The position numbers and the translations under genes are program-made. A stretch of 53,347 nt of DNA from Gammaproteobacteria bacterium (GTDB taxonomy: Bacteria; Pseudomonadota; Gammaproteobacteria; Arenicellales; Poriferihabitantaceae), in assembly GCA_030590945.1 (NCBI GenBank), contig JAUVBY010000005.1, positions 1-53,347 of the forward strand. The letters run 5' to 3'. The notes beneath the pieces are model-generated. The model was given only the letters and a program-made list of their open reading frames with translations. It had not been told where the DNA came from and searched no databases. Below are positions 8,563 to 15,956 of this stretch, one piece after another. The first letter of the stretch is position 1; the number at the start of each line of letters is the position of its first letter.

Positions 8563-8909
8563 AACTTGTTTAGAATCATGATTGAAATAATAAGGCCGTA
8601 GATCGCGATGCCTTCAGCCAGGCCGACCAGCACCAACATGCGGCCGAACAGGTCGGGCTTTTCAGCCAGCACTCCAACCGCAGCGGCCCCCACCGAACTG
8701 ACCGCAATACCGGCCCCCAGTGAAGATGCAGCCGTGGTAATCGCTGCCCCTAAAAAACCCCATTTTATAGCCTCATCGGACAGGGAACTACCTTGCACTG
8801 CTGCCATTGCAAGTTCGGGAAACAACGATAAAATCGCATAAAGCACGGTGGCGATAGATGCAGCAAATGCGGCGCTGAACAGCATAAAACGAATTTTAGT
8901 TTGTCGCAT
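8559..8909 (-). CDS. atpK: V/A-type ATPase subunit K (c-ring proteolipid)
   Basis: A 116-residue proteolipid with an N-terminal hydrophobic helix (about 8-35, possibly a signal or extra membrane helix) and one two-helix hairpin (about 48-113). The ion-carrying acidic residue is Glu99 in LAEGIAIYG, and the loop AEKPDLFGR faces the cytoplasmic stalk. A single hairpin places it with the 8-kDa type c-subunits and not the duplicated 16-kDa type. I cannot decide between proton and sodium coupling. A TATTTCCTC/GAGGAAATA Shine-Dalgarno region precedes the start. Confidence 0.9.
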   Translation of the reverse strand: MRQTKIRFMLFSAAFAASIATVLYAILSLFPELAMAAVQGSSLSDEAIKWGFLGAAITTAASSLGAGIAVSSVGAAAVGVLAEKPDLFGRMLVLVGLAEGIAIYGLIISIMILNKL

Positions 8910-8926
8910 AATATTTCCTCTATTAA

Positions 8927-10780
8927 TCAGGGTGTAACGGACTCAGTTAAGGGTTTGAAGGGTCGGCCTGCACCCTCCATGAAACGTCTGAAGAACTCGA
9001 ACATCACCAGGCGAGTGGTTTGAATGGACACCACTAGTCCTTCCAGCGCAATAACCAACACATTGCCGAGTACAAATATCATAGATTGAAGAACAGCATT
9101 ATCGGGAATCGTCGTCAGCACCATAACAGCACTGCTCAATCCACAGTGCGCCAGGGTAAACGCGCCCATACGAATAAAAGACAGCATATTAATGGCAAGC
9201 TGCACCCCATCTTCCAGTAGCTTGAATATGGCCAGCAACGCGCCGGTCGGACCCGCCTGACGAAAAGAAAAGACAACCGCAATCAACAACGCGCTCATTG
9301 CCAGCGAACCTGATAGTGCTGTATTCCAGAACAGAGCAGGCAAGGCCAAACCCAAACAGATCAACGGCAATTGCCGGGCAAGCCATGTCGCCGTGCGCCG
9401 CTCCCACCAGGCCTGTACGCCCCCCAGCACCATACTGGAAAGCAGCATGAAAGCGCCAAATAGCAGCGCTGCGCTCATAATTGTTAGCGGATAATCCAGG
9501 GGGTGTAACCACAACGGCGTGATTAAGCCCTCATAGCAGAATATCGTGCCGTGTAAAAAGCCAAAAATAACCGCAGAGATTCCAGCCGGAATTAACAACG
9601 CCAGAATCGGCAGGCGATTTTTCAAAGCATAACCCAGCAATACCAGTACCAGCCCCTGACCGACATCCCCGAACATAAAGCCAAACATAATCGGCGTGGC
9701 CAAGCCCAGCATCGGTGTGGGATCGATCTGATTCATGCGAGGCACACCAAAGCCCCTTACAAAGTACTCGAACGGCTTAAGCCAGGCGCTGTTATTTAGC
9801 AACACAGGCGGTTCACCGTGCTCCTCAGGTTCCTCCTTGCGCAATAAATACGGGCTGGCACTGTCCTGCAATGCAGTTTCCAGAACTTCCAGTTTTTGTT
9901 CTGGAACCCAGCCACAAATCTGCACGAAGCGTTGGTCACACCAGGCCTGGTTCATCACTTCTGACAGCCATAACCAGCGTTGTAACTGGCCGTTCCAGAG
10001 CACAATCTGATCTACGGCCGAGTACTGGTCTATTTCACTTTTCAGCGTATCAAGCTGCGCTTGCCAGGATTGCATGTTCCTCTGTAATAAGCGTAACGCC
10101 TGCTGTGGTGAGCCCGACAGTTCAGCCGGTATTTTTGCAAACTGGGCGCCTGTCACGCGCAGACTACGCTCAAGTGCAGCGCTGTCTTTTATGGGCATGA
10201 GCCCGACAAAAACAGTATCCGGCTCTTCAGAGGCATATTTTTTCACGGGCAGGGGGAAGCTTTGCAGCAACACTTTACTGTTTTCCTGTAGAGAAATTAA
10301 ACCGCTGGCCGTGCCAATCCCTATAAAGGGCTTATGCCTGGTGCTTTTGCTAAAAGGCTCGAGTGATAAACTGTTATCTGAAATATAATGCGAAATATGC
10401 TTCAGGCAATGGGCAAGAAATCGCCATTCAAGAAGTTGTGTATCGAGGATTTTACTTTTTTCTGTGAGCGGGTGAATATGCTCTATCCAGCTTTTAATCG
10501 ACCGTCGTATTAGTGGCAATGCCTGGTCCAGTGAAACAGACATCTGACTTCCCCCCCCCTCAAGCCTACCCGCTTCGGGTAGATAAGCCTGATAATTTCG
10601 AATATCAGCATGCAAACGAAGTAGCCCGGCTTTTTGTTGCCCGGAAACAGCGCATTCTTTGCCTTCGGGGGCGGGCTGCATTTCAAAGGTCTGTGAGGCG
10701 GCCAGCAGACCAATAACGTTCGCGATGGAACGCCTGTCCATCAAAATATCCACCCAGGCCATTCGAGCCGTGCGCCACAT
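8927..10780 (-). CDS. atpI: V/A-type ATPase subunit I (a-type membrane stator)
   Basis: The 617-residue membrane stator that forms the ion half-channels against the c-ring. The N-terminal half (to about 350) is soluble, with coiled-coil stretches, and anchors the peripheral stalks. The C-terminal half holds the membrane helices, with TPIMFGFMFGDVGQGLVLVLLGY at its beginning and LSFIRMGAFTLAHCGL containing the essential Arg. I chose the ATG that shares one base with the upstream stop (TGATG) and has AAGGGG about 13 bases before it. The ORF-track start 33 bases earlier would overlap the C-subunit gene and lacks a ribosome site. Length is slightly short but normal for bacteria. Confidence 0.9.
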   Translation of the reverse strand: MWRTARMAWVDILMDRRSIANVIGLLAASQTFEMQPAPEGKECAVSGQQKAGLLRLHADIRNYQAYLPEAGRLEGGGSQMSVSLDQALPLIRRSIKSWIEHIHPLTEKSKILDTQLLEWRFLAHCLKHISHYISDNSLSLEPFSKSTRHKPFIGIGTASGLISLQENSKVLLQSFPLPVKKYASEEPDTVFVGLMPIKDSAALERSLRVTGAQFAKIPAELSGSPQQALRLLQRNMQSWQAQLDTLKSEIDQYSAVDQIVLWNGQLQRWLWLSEVMNQAWCDQRFVQICGWVPEQKLEVLETALQDSASPYLLRKEEPEEHGEPPVLLNNSAWLKPFEYFVRGFGVPRMNQIDPTPMLGLATPIMFGFMFGDVGQGLVLVLLGYALKNRLPILALLIPAGISAVIFGFLHGTIFCYEGLITPLWLHPLDYPLTIMSAALLFGAFMLLSSMVLGGVQAWWERRTATWLARQLPLICLGLALPALFWNTALSGSLAMSALLIAVVFSFRQAGPTGALLAIFKLLEDGVQLAINMLSFIRMGAFTLAHCGLSSAVMVLTTIPDNAVLQSMIFVLGNVLVIALEGLVVSIQTTRLVMFEFFRRFMEGAGRPFKPLTESVTP

Positions 10781-11559
10781 CAGGCCAGGCCCCTTAACAG
10801 TGACGCGGGCCATTGATAGGCACGCAATAGCAGTACCGCGCGTACGCGCTCAAACTGGATGCTCTCCAGCAGACCATAAATTAATACCGTGCCGGCATGA
10901 AAAGGGTCGCCGGCAAGCAGGCATTTTAGCCGTTCAAACAAGGCTTTGCGCTGCGCCCAGACCTGATCGGGTGGCAGGGCATTCGCAAGCTGCTGGTGAT
11001 GCTCCACCAGCAATTGCGTGATGCGTGTTATTACCCGGCGTTCGTGGCCCTTTACGACCGGAGTCTGTGATTGAAACCGCGCTGCCCAACAGCTTTCTGG
11101 TGTACATTCATCATCAAGATATACGGCGTAGTCGCCCTCCCGGAGAGCCGCAAAACGCTGCGCCGTACTTTGCAAAAGCACGGGCAGAAAAGGTGAACCC
11201 GGCAGCAGCATCCTCTTGTCCGCGTTGACAGACAATAATAATCGAATCTGTAGCACATGAGGCAATTGTGATAACCATTTGCCGGTGTCTTTCCAGCGAT
11301 CGGGCAGATGTTGTTTTATAAATAAGCTTACCTCCAGCAAGCTGATCAGACAACGCCTTTCGATTTCTTCGGGTGCCGGACTACGAGGGAACCCTTTTAC
11401 CCAGTGCAACAAACCCGAGGTCGCCATGGTTTCAATCGTGGTTTCAAGATCACCGGCATTGATGATTTTCTGCCAGCCGACATCATCCGGCATGCTGCCG
11501 AGTCGCCCCCGAATTCGGGCATGGGGAAAAGCATATTCACTGACAGCTCGATCAGACAC
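10780..11559 (-). CDS. atpC: V/A-type ATPase subunit C/d-like (rotor-membrane connector)
   Basis: About 259 residues, resembling the C/d subunit that sits as a cap on the c-ring and couples it to the central shaft. The identity rests on the N-terminal pattern YAFPHARIRGRLGSM (tyrosine-rich start followed by R-x-R), the all-helical composition, and its place between the stalk gene and subunit I. The start is a GTG (VSDRAVSEYAF) with GGGGAGGA 8-9 bases before it, overlapping the upstream stop by 8 bases; the ATG used in the ORF track lies before this ribosome site. This subunit diverges strongly in sequence, so the call is less certain than those of A, B or K. Confidence 0.75.
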   Translation of the reverse strand: MSDRAVSEYAFPHARIRGRLGSMPDDVGWQKIINAGDLETTIETMATSGLLHWVKGFPRSPAPEEIERRCLISLLEVSLFIKQHLPDRWKDTGKWLSQLPHVLQIRLLLSVNADKRMLLPGSPFLPVLLQSTAQRFAALREGDYAVYLDDECTPESCWAARFQSQTPVVKGHERRVITRITQLLVEHHQQLANALPPDQVWAQRKALFERLKCLLAGDPFHAGTVLIYGLLESIQFERVRAVLLLRAYQWPASLLRGLA

Positions 11560-11890
11560 CGGGCTTTTCCTCCCCAAAAGCTGGGGGCGACAACGATAAA
11601 AATACGGCTTGTATGATTTGGTTCCGGTCAGTCTCAGATAAACAGGTAAACTGATTCAGATTCATTTCTGCCTCATCAACCATAGCATCAATTTTTTCGG
11701 CCAGATCTCGCTCGCATAGCGCCTCATAAAGCTTTGCCACTTTACCGGTGCGTATTTCATTGCGATTAACGATTTGCCGCGCCTGCTGCTGTGCCTGACG
11801 GACACGAGTCTGAGCAGCCTGCTCCTCGTGATCAATCTGCCGCTGGGCTTTTGCCTCGGCATCCAGAACAGTCTGAATCGGATTTGTCAT
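11552..11890 (-). CDS. V/A-type ATPase subunit G/H-like (peripheral stalk)
   Basis: A 112-residue protein, nearly all helical, rich in Gln, Arg, Ala and Glu (ALDAEAKAQRQIDHEEQAAQTRVRQ-type composition), as expected for the small peripheral-stalk partner of subunit E. It is the first gene of the ATPase operon, the position that G/H-type genes hold in many V/A operons. Its C-terminal part (LSETDRNQIIQAVFLSLSPP) is not obviously family-conserved. AGGGT stands about 10 bases before the ATG. The 220 bases upstream must hold the operon promoter, but I see no convincing -35/-10 pair. Confidence 0.7.
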   Translation of the reverse strand: MTNPIQTVLDAEAKAQRQIDHEEQAAQTRVRQAQQQARQIVNRNEIRTGKVAKLYEALCERDLAEKIDAMVDEAEMNLNQFTCLSETDRNQIIQAVFLSLSPPAFGEEKPGV

Positions 11891-12110
11891 CTGTGTACCC
11901 TATGCTATGGTTTCCACCAACCTGCACTCTCTATTATTATATTCATATGAGCTTACACTATTATGACATGCGTCAAATCTGGATATCTTCAGGTTAACTT
12001 CGGTGGGCCAATCAAAACATGACCGCCCGCCTCGGGCAACTGCTGCTACCCAATTTCCAAAAGCAGCTGCTCTAAGGTTTCAATATTGATCAGAAACGAC
12101 TTGAGCAGCG
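11891..12110. other. Gap between the ATPase operon start and the end of dctM
   Basis: Both flanking operons run on the minus strand, so this gap should contain the dctM end and the ATPase promoter. I see a 10-bp palindrome AGCAGCTGCT near 12064 but no clear T-tailed terminator. An 18-codon plus-strand frame (MTARLGQLLLPNFQKQLL) has no support. Confidence 0.3.
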
Positions 12111-13427
12111 TTAGAGGGCAACGCCCATCACATAGGATGGGAGCCAGGTAACGATCTCAGGGAATATGCACAGGATAATGATGGCAACAACCATGCACAA
12201 CATAAAGGGGAACGCCCCTTTGAGGATAGTTGGCAAGGATATCTCCGGGGCGATACCATTAATTACATAGAGATTCAGACCAACCGGCGGGGTGATCAGT
12301 CCGATTTCCATATTAATGGTGAAAATCACCGCAAACCAGTAAGGGTCAAAGCCAAGTTGCGTAATGATTGGCAGTAGGATAGGTGCTGTCATCAAAATCA
12401 CTGCCACCGGTGGAAGAAAAAAACCGGCGACCAGCAGAAACACGTTGATCATTGCCATAATAACCCAGCGATTGGCATCGAGAGAGGCAATTTGCTCAGC
12501 CACGGACTGGGTGACGTACAGAGAGGAAAGCGTGTAACTGAAGAGTGCGGAAGCGGCGATAATCATCAGGATCATCACGCTTTCTTTCATGGAGTCAGAG
12601 ATAATAGCCCATATTCTGGCAGGCTGATAAACCTTGTAAATTACAGCGACCAGAATAAGCACGAACAGAGCCCCAACTCCGGCAGCTTCGGAAGGCGTTG
12701 CTACTCCACCATAAAGAACAAACAAGACCCCGGCTATAATGATCAAAAAGGGTATGACACGAGGTAACACCTCTAGTTTTTGTCTTAAGGTATAACCGGT
12801 ATTTGTCGCGCTGAAATCAAAACCATTGCGCTTGGCTGTATAAAGCGACCATGCCATGAAAAGGATTGTGAGTAACAAGCCTGGCATTAAACCGGCCAGG
12901 AACAGACGACCAATAGAGGTTTCTGTGGCAATTCCGTAAACTATCATGGTGATCGAGGGTGGGATCAGGATACCAAGTGTACCGCCTGCTGCTATGGCTC
13001 CGGTTGCCAAACCATCGGGGTAACCTCGTTTTCGCATTTCGGGAATGCCCATCTTGCCTATCGCGGCGCATGTGGCCGGGGATGAGCCACTTAGGGCGGC
13101 AAAAATAGAGCACGCCCCGATATTGGAGATAATTAAACCACCGGGTACCCGGTGCAACCACCGATCAAGGGCCTCATAGAGATCTCTGCCCGCAGGGCTG
13201 GAGGCGATAGCAGCCCCCATAACAATAAACATTGGAATGGAGACTAGAGAAAATTCTGAAATACCTGAGAAGAACGTCTCGGCGAGAATATCAAGAGAAT
13301 CAAAACCTTCGAAAATGACAAGAAATCCGATGGCCGTCAGGCCAAGACCAAAAGCAACGGGAATACCGGTTGCCAGAATGACAATCGTTGTTATGCCAAT
13401 GAGAATACCAATTTCTAAAGGGGACAT
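12111..13427 (-). CDS. dctM: TRAP transporter large permease (DctM family), probably for malonate
   Basis: A 438-residue inner-membrane protein with about 12 hydrophobic helices; with DctQ it forms the sodium-driven TRAP permease. Family marks include GIPVAFGLGLTAIGF, SIPMFIVMGAAIASS, the GSSPATCAAIGKMGIPEM motif and GGTLGILIPPSITMIVYG; the last helices carry LITPPVGLNLYVINGI. GGAGGA precedes the ATG by 7 bases and the gap to dctQ is 3 bases, so the two are co-translated. The malonate assignment comes from the neighbouring GntR regulator and malonyl-CoA synthetase (the matPQMB type of arrangement), not from the permease sequence. Confidence 0.92.
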   Translation of the reverse strand: MSPLEIGILIGITTIVILATGIPVAFGLGLTAIGFLVIFEGFDSLDILAETFFSGISEFSLVSIPMFIVMGAAIASSPAGRDLYEALDRWLHRVPGGLIISNIGACSIFAALSGSSPATCAAIGKMGIPEMRKRGYPDGLATGAIAAGGTLGILIPPSITMIVYGIATETSIGRLFLAGLMPGLLLTILFMAWSLYTAKRNGFDFSATNTGYTLRQKLEVLPRVIPFLIIIAGVLFVLYGGVATPSEAAGVGALFVLILVAVIYKVYQPARIWAIISDSMKESVMILMIIAASALFSYTLSSLYVTQSVAEQIASLDANRWVIMAMINVFLLVAGFFLPPVAVILMTAPILLPIITQLGFDPYWFAVIFTINMEIGLITPPVGLNLYVINGIAPEISLPTILKGAFPFMLCMVVAIIILCIFPEIVTWLPSYVMGVAL

Positions 13428-13430
13428 GAT

Positions 13431-13964
13431 TTAATCCTCCTCGCCATGCATTGCACTATGGTATTCAACAGGAAATGGCATTTGGTGCCCTGTTGTCAGG
13501 GCAATAATATCAGCCAGGTATTGTAAGCAGAGTAATCCTATTCCAAAGGGAACTGAGATATAGGGGATCCAGAGGGGCAGGGACCAGATCGTATCCGTCC
13601 GCCAGCCCTCTGTAAGAGCCTCATAAAACAGCTCGAAACCCTTCCAGGCTAGCACAGCACAAAACAAAAGTCCTAAAATACTGGCAATATAGGATAGAAC
13701 TAATTTTCCACGATCACCGAGATAATGAGGCAACAGGTCAACCCTAACATGACCTTTAACCAGCAAGACGTAAGGGCTTCCTATGAAAGTGGAGGCGACG
13801 AGAGAATAAATAACGAATTCGGTTTGCCAGATCGTTGAAGCACCTAGAAAATAACGCATGACGACCATTTGGCAGACGACAAGTATTGCTGAACCGATAA
13901 GTAAAGCCGCTATAACCCCGCAAGCCTTTGAAATATGGTAAATTAAATGGATAAAACTTCTAAT
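13431..13964 (-). CDS. dctQ: TRAP transporter small permease (DctQ family), possible ATT start
   Basis: Small four-helix subunit of the TRAP permease. The ORF track begins at an ATG at 13868, but family members have a first helix before the (V/M)MRYF motif. Reading the same frame upstream gives ACGVIAALLIGSAILVVCQM, exactly that helix, and the frame stays open back to a TAG near 13973. No ATG, GTG or TTG occurs in the extension; the best candidate is ATT at 13964 preceded by TAGGGA at about 9 bases, giving 177 residues. Other marks are FIGSPYVLLVKGHVRVDLLP and WSLPLWIPYISVPFG. The C-terminus is intact. If ATT is not used, the protein lacks helix 1. Confidence 0.82.
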   Translation of the reverse strand: MRSFIHLIYHISKACGVIAALLIGSAILVVCQMVVMRYFLGASTIWQTEFVIYSLVASTFIGSPYVLLVKGHVRVDLLPHYLGDRGKLVLSYIASILGLLFCAVLAWKGFELFYEALTEGWRTDTIWSLPLWIPYISVPFGIGLLCLQYLADIIALTTGHQMPFPVEYHSAMHGEED

Positions 13965-13990
13965 GACAGGGTTTCCCTAATTCACAGGTG

Positions 13991-14033
13991 AAGAAAACCC
14001 GGAAAACATAACGAACGGATGTTTCCCGGGTTT
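13991..14033 (-). terminator. Terminator-like hairpin between dctP and dctQ
   Basis: On the minus strand AAACCCGGGAAACAT pairs with ATGTTTTCCGGGTTT (15 bp, one G-T wobble) around a 9-base loop, followed by TTCTT. It lies just after the dctP stop. It would let dctP be transcribed far more than dctQM, as expected for an abundant binding protein, or stabilise the dctP mRNA 3' end. Confidence 0.75.
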
Positions 14034-14041
14034 GATGTTCT

Positions 14042-15043
14042 TTAGTCGACTGAAAGAGCCTTGGCGATCAGTTCTTTGCCGCCGGGTACTTTTTCAGAGA
14101 AAATTTTGTATGAGGTTTCTTTGGCAATTGCTTTCCAGGCAGCAGCCTGTTCGCCGGTCATAGTGACGACTTCAACGCCAGCTTTTTTGTAGACATCGAC
14201 CATCTTGGTATCAAGGCCTGCAGCTTTTTCTGACATATATTCTTCTGCTACTTTGCCTGCTGCCATTAAAGCATCCTGTTGAGCGCTATTAAGCTTGTCC
14301 CAGCTTTTTTTGGACATCAGGATCGGCTCATACATGAACCACAGGGCATAATCGCCAGGAGCTGTCAGGCACTTGACCTGTTCGTAAATACGGTAGGAAA
14401 CAAAGCTGCCTGAGCTGGTGTTGGCTGCGTCAAGAACGCCAGTTTGCATTGCCTGATAAATGGCCGAGCTGGACATGGATGAAATTGATGCGCCTGCACC
14501 GACCAACATTTGCTCAAACGCAGGGCCTGCAGCACGTGTAACCTGACCCTTCATAGTCTCAGGGCCAAGGATGCAGTTTTTCTTTGAGGCAAATCCGCCA
14601 GCGAGCCATGCATCAGAAAGTACAATGACGCCAGCATCATTGATGATTTTTTTGATGTCATCCATGAACGGTGAATTATTTAAACGCAGGGCATGTTCAT
14701 GGTTTTTGACCAGACCCGGCATTAACGTTGCGCTAAACTGGGGGTGACGGCCACTGGCATAATCAAGCGGAAAAGCCGAAATATCGAGCTGGCCCTTGAC
14801 CATAGCACCCCATTGCTCTTTTGGCTTAAATAATGACTTGCCGGGATAGACCTTAATATCCAGCCCAACATTGGCCTTCGCAACTTCCCTGGCAATGATC
14901 TGCACCATCTCGTCACGTGCATCACCTTTCCCGCCCGGCCATTGATGTGATGCCTTAAGTGTTTCTGCTGAAACGAAAGTACTGAGTGAGGCGGCAACGG
15001 CAAATGCAGTAACGCCCATAATAGTTTTGATATAGGTTTTCAA
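14042..15043 (-). CDS. dctP: TRAP transporter periplasmic substrate-binding protein (DctP family)
   Basis: About 333 residues with a Sec signal peptide (KTIMGVTAFAVAASLSTFVSA, cut before ETLKASHQW). It captures the substrate in the periplasm and hands it to DctQM. DctP-family motifs are GKSLFKPKEQWGAMVKGQLDISAF, the MKGQVTRAAGPAFEQML segment and the YQAMQTGVLDAANTSSGSF block, which contains the conserved region around the ligand-binding helix. I chose a TTG start (LKTYIKTIMG) because GAGGAG stands 7 bases before it; the ATG of the longer ORF at 15058 lies just before that ribosome site. It is divergent from the GntR-type regulator and the operator-like palindrome lies upstream of it. Confidence 0.88.
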   Translation of the reverse strand: MKTYIKTIMGVTAFAVAASLSTFVSAETLKASHQWPGGKGDARDEMVQIIAREVAKANVGLDIKVYPGKSLFKPKEQWGAMVKGQLDISAFPLDYASGRHPQFSATLMPGLVKNHEHALRLNNSPFMDDIKKIINDAGVIVLSDAWLAGGFASKKNCILGPETMKGQVTRAAGPAFEQMLVGAGASISSMSSSAIYQAMQTGVLDAANTSSGSFVSYRIYEQVKCLTAPGDYALWFMYEPILMSKKSWDKLNSAQQDALMAAGKVAEEYMSEKAAGLDTKMVDVYKKAGVEVVTMTGEQAAAWKAIAKETSYKIFSEKVPGGKELIAKALSVD

Positions 15044-15171
15044 GATGTCTCTCCTCATTAGATGGTTGCCTGTTCGTTAAGGCCTATTTGATTATTAATA
15101 AAGCAATATGATACTTGTTCATGTGGCCATATTTAGGCTAATCTATCGGAGGAGCGTACACAAGTCAATTT

Positions 15172-15187
15172 AAACTGTATACAGTTT
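15172..15187. promoter_or_regulatory. Probable GntR/MatR operator AAACTGTATACAGTTT
   Basis: A perfect 16-bp palindrome in the gap between divergent dctP and the GntR-family gene, 30 bases before the regulator start. Its core TGTATACA is shared with the TTGTATACAA site that I recall being reported for MatR of Rhizobium. The position suits repression of both dctP and the regulator, relieved by malonate or malonyl-CoA; this regulation is inference. Confidence 0.75.
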
Positions 15188-15216
15188 TGAAGAGTTGAAA
15201 ATAGCGGAGATATTTA

Positions 15217-15888
15217 ATGACATCGTTAAAACGCTCAACAGAGCTCAAAAATACTTTGGAGCAGGAAATTGTAACGGGGGTTATGTTGCCAGGAGCAAAA
15301 CTTGATGAAGTGTCTCTGGCGCAGCGGTTTGGTGTGTCGCGCACGCCTGTTCGCGAAGCATTAATGTATTTATCATCGATAGGCCTGGTTGAAATCAGGC
15401 CTCGTCGAAGTGCAATCATAGCGACGATTGGAATACGGGAGCTCATTGATATGTTTGAAGTTATGGGTGAACTGGAGGCTTTTTGCGGTCGTCTCTCAGC
15501 CCGCAGGTTAAGCAATGAGCAGCGACAAAAACTTAAATCTATTCATGGAAGTTCCCTCTCGTATGTCAATTCGGGGGACCATGAAAAATATTATGCTGTT
15601 AACGTGGATTTTCATGAAATGATATACCAGGGTAGTCAAAATTTATTTTTAGCTGGCCAGACAAGGGTACTTAGAAATCGTTTATCACCTTATCGTCGTT
15701 TGCAGCTTCGTACCCATGATCGACTTTCTGCGTCATTTGAAGAACATAGCCAAATCCTTGATGCGATTTTAGAAGGTAATGCCGATCTGGCGGCATCGCT
15801 TTTACAATCGCATGTCACGATACAAGAGGGTACATTTAATGATTTTGTTGCCAGTTTGCCGGCTGATCTGATACGGGAACGTTCGTAA
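15217..15888 (+). CDS. matR: GntR-family regulator, FCD subfamily (MatR-like)
   Basis: A 223-residue DNA-binding regulator. The N-terminal winged helix has VTGVMLPGAKLDEVSLAQRFGVSRTPVREALMYL, the classic GntR pattern with SRTPVREAL as recognition helix. The C-terminal all-helical FCD domain shows the metal- and ligand-site residues in FHEMIYQGSQN and EEHSQILDAILEGNADLAASLLQSHV (Asp, His, His positions). GGAGAT precedes the ATG. Gene order (divergent TRAP genes, matB directly downstream) and the TGTATACA palindrome point to control of malonate uptake and activation. The symbol reflects context; another FCD regulator is possible. Confidence 0.85.
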   Translation: MTSLKRSTELKNTLEQEIVTGVMLPGAKLDEVSLAQRFGVSRTPVREALMYLSSIGLVEIRPRRSAIIATIGIRELIDMFEVMGELEAFCGRLSARRLSNEQRQKLKSIHGSSLSYVNSGDHEKYYAVNVDFHEMIYQGSQNLFLAGQTRVLRNRLSPYRRLQLRTHDRLSASFEEHSQILDAILEGNADLAASLLQSHVTIQEGTFNDFVASLPADLIRERS

Positions 15889-15956
15889 ATCTCTGGTCTG
15901 ATTTCCAAAACGAATAAGGCCACCTATTTTGATAAAAGGAAAATGCAGCTTAAGTT

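Noticed and set aside
12019-12075. Small plus-strand frame MTARLGQLLLPNFQKQLL in the gap before the ATPase operon
   Set aside because: Too short, with no ribosome site and no resemblance to anything I know.
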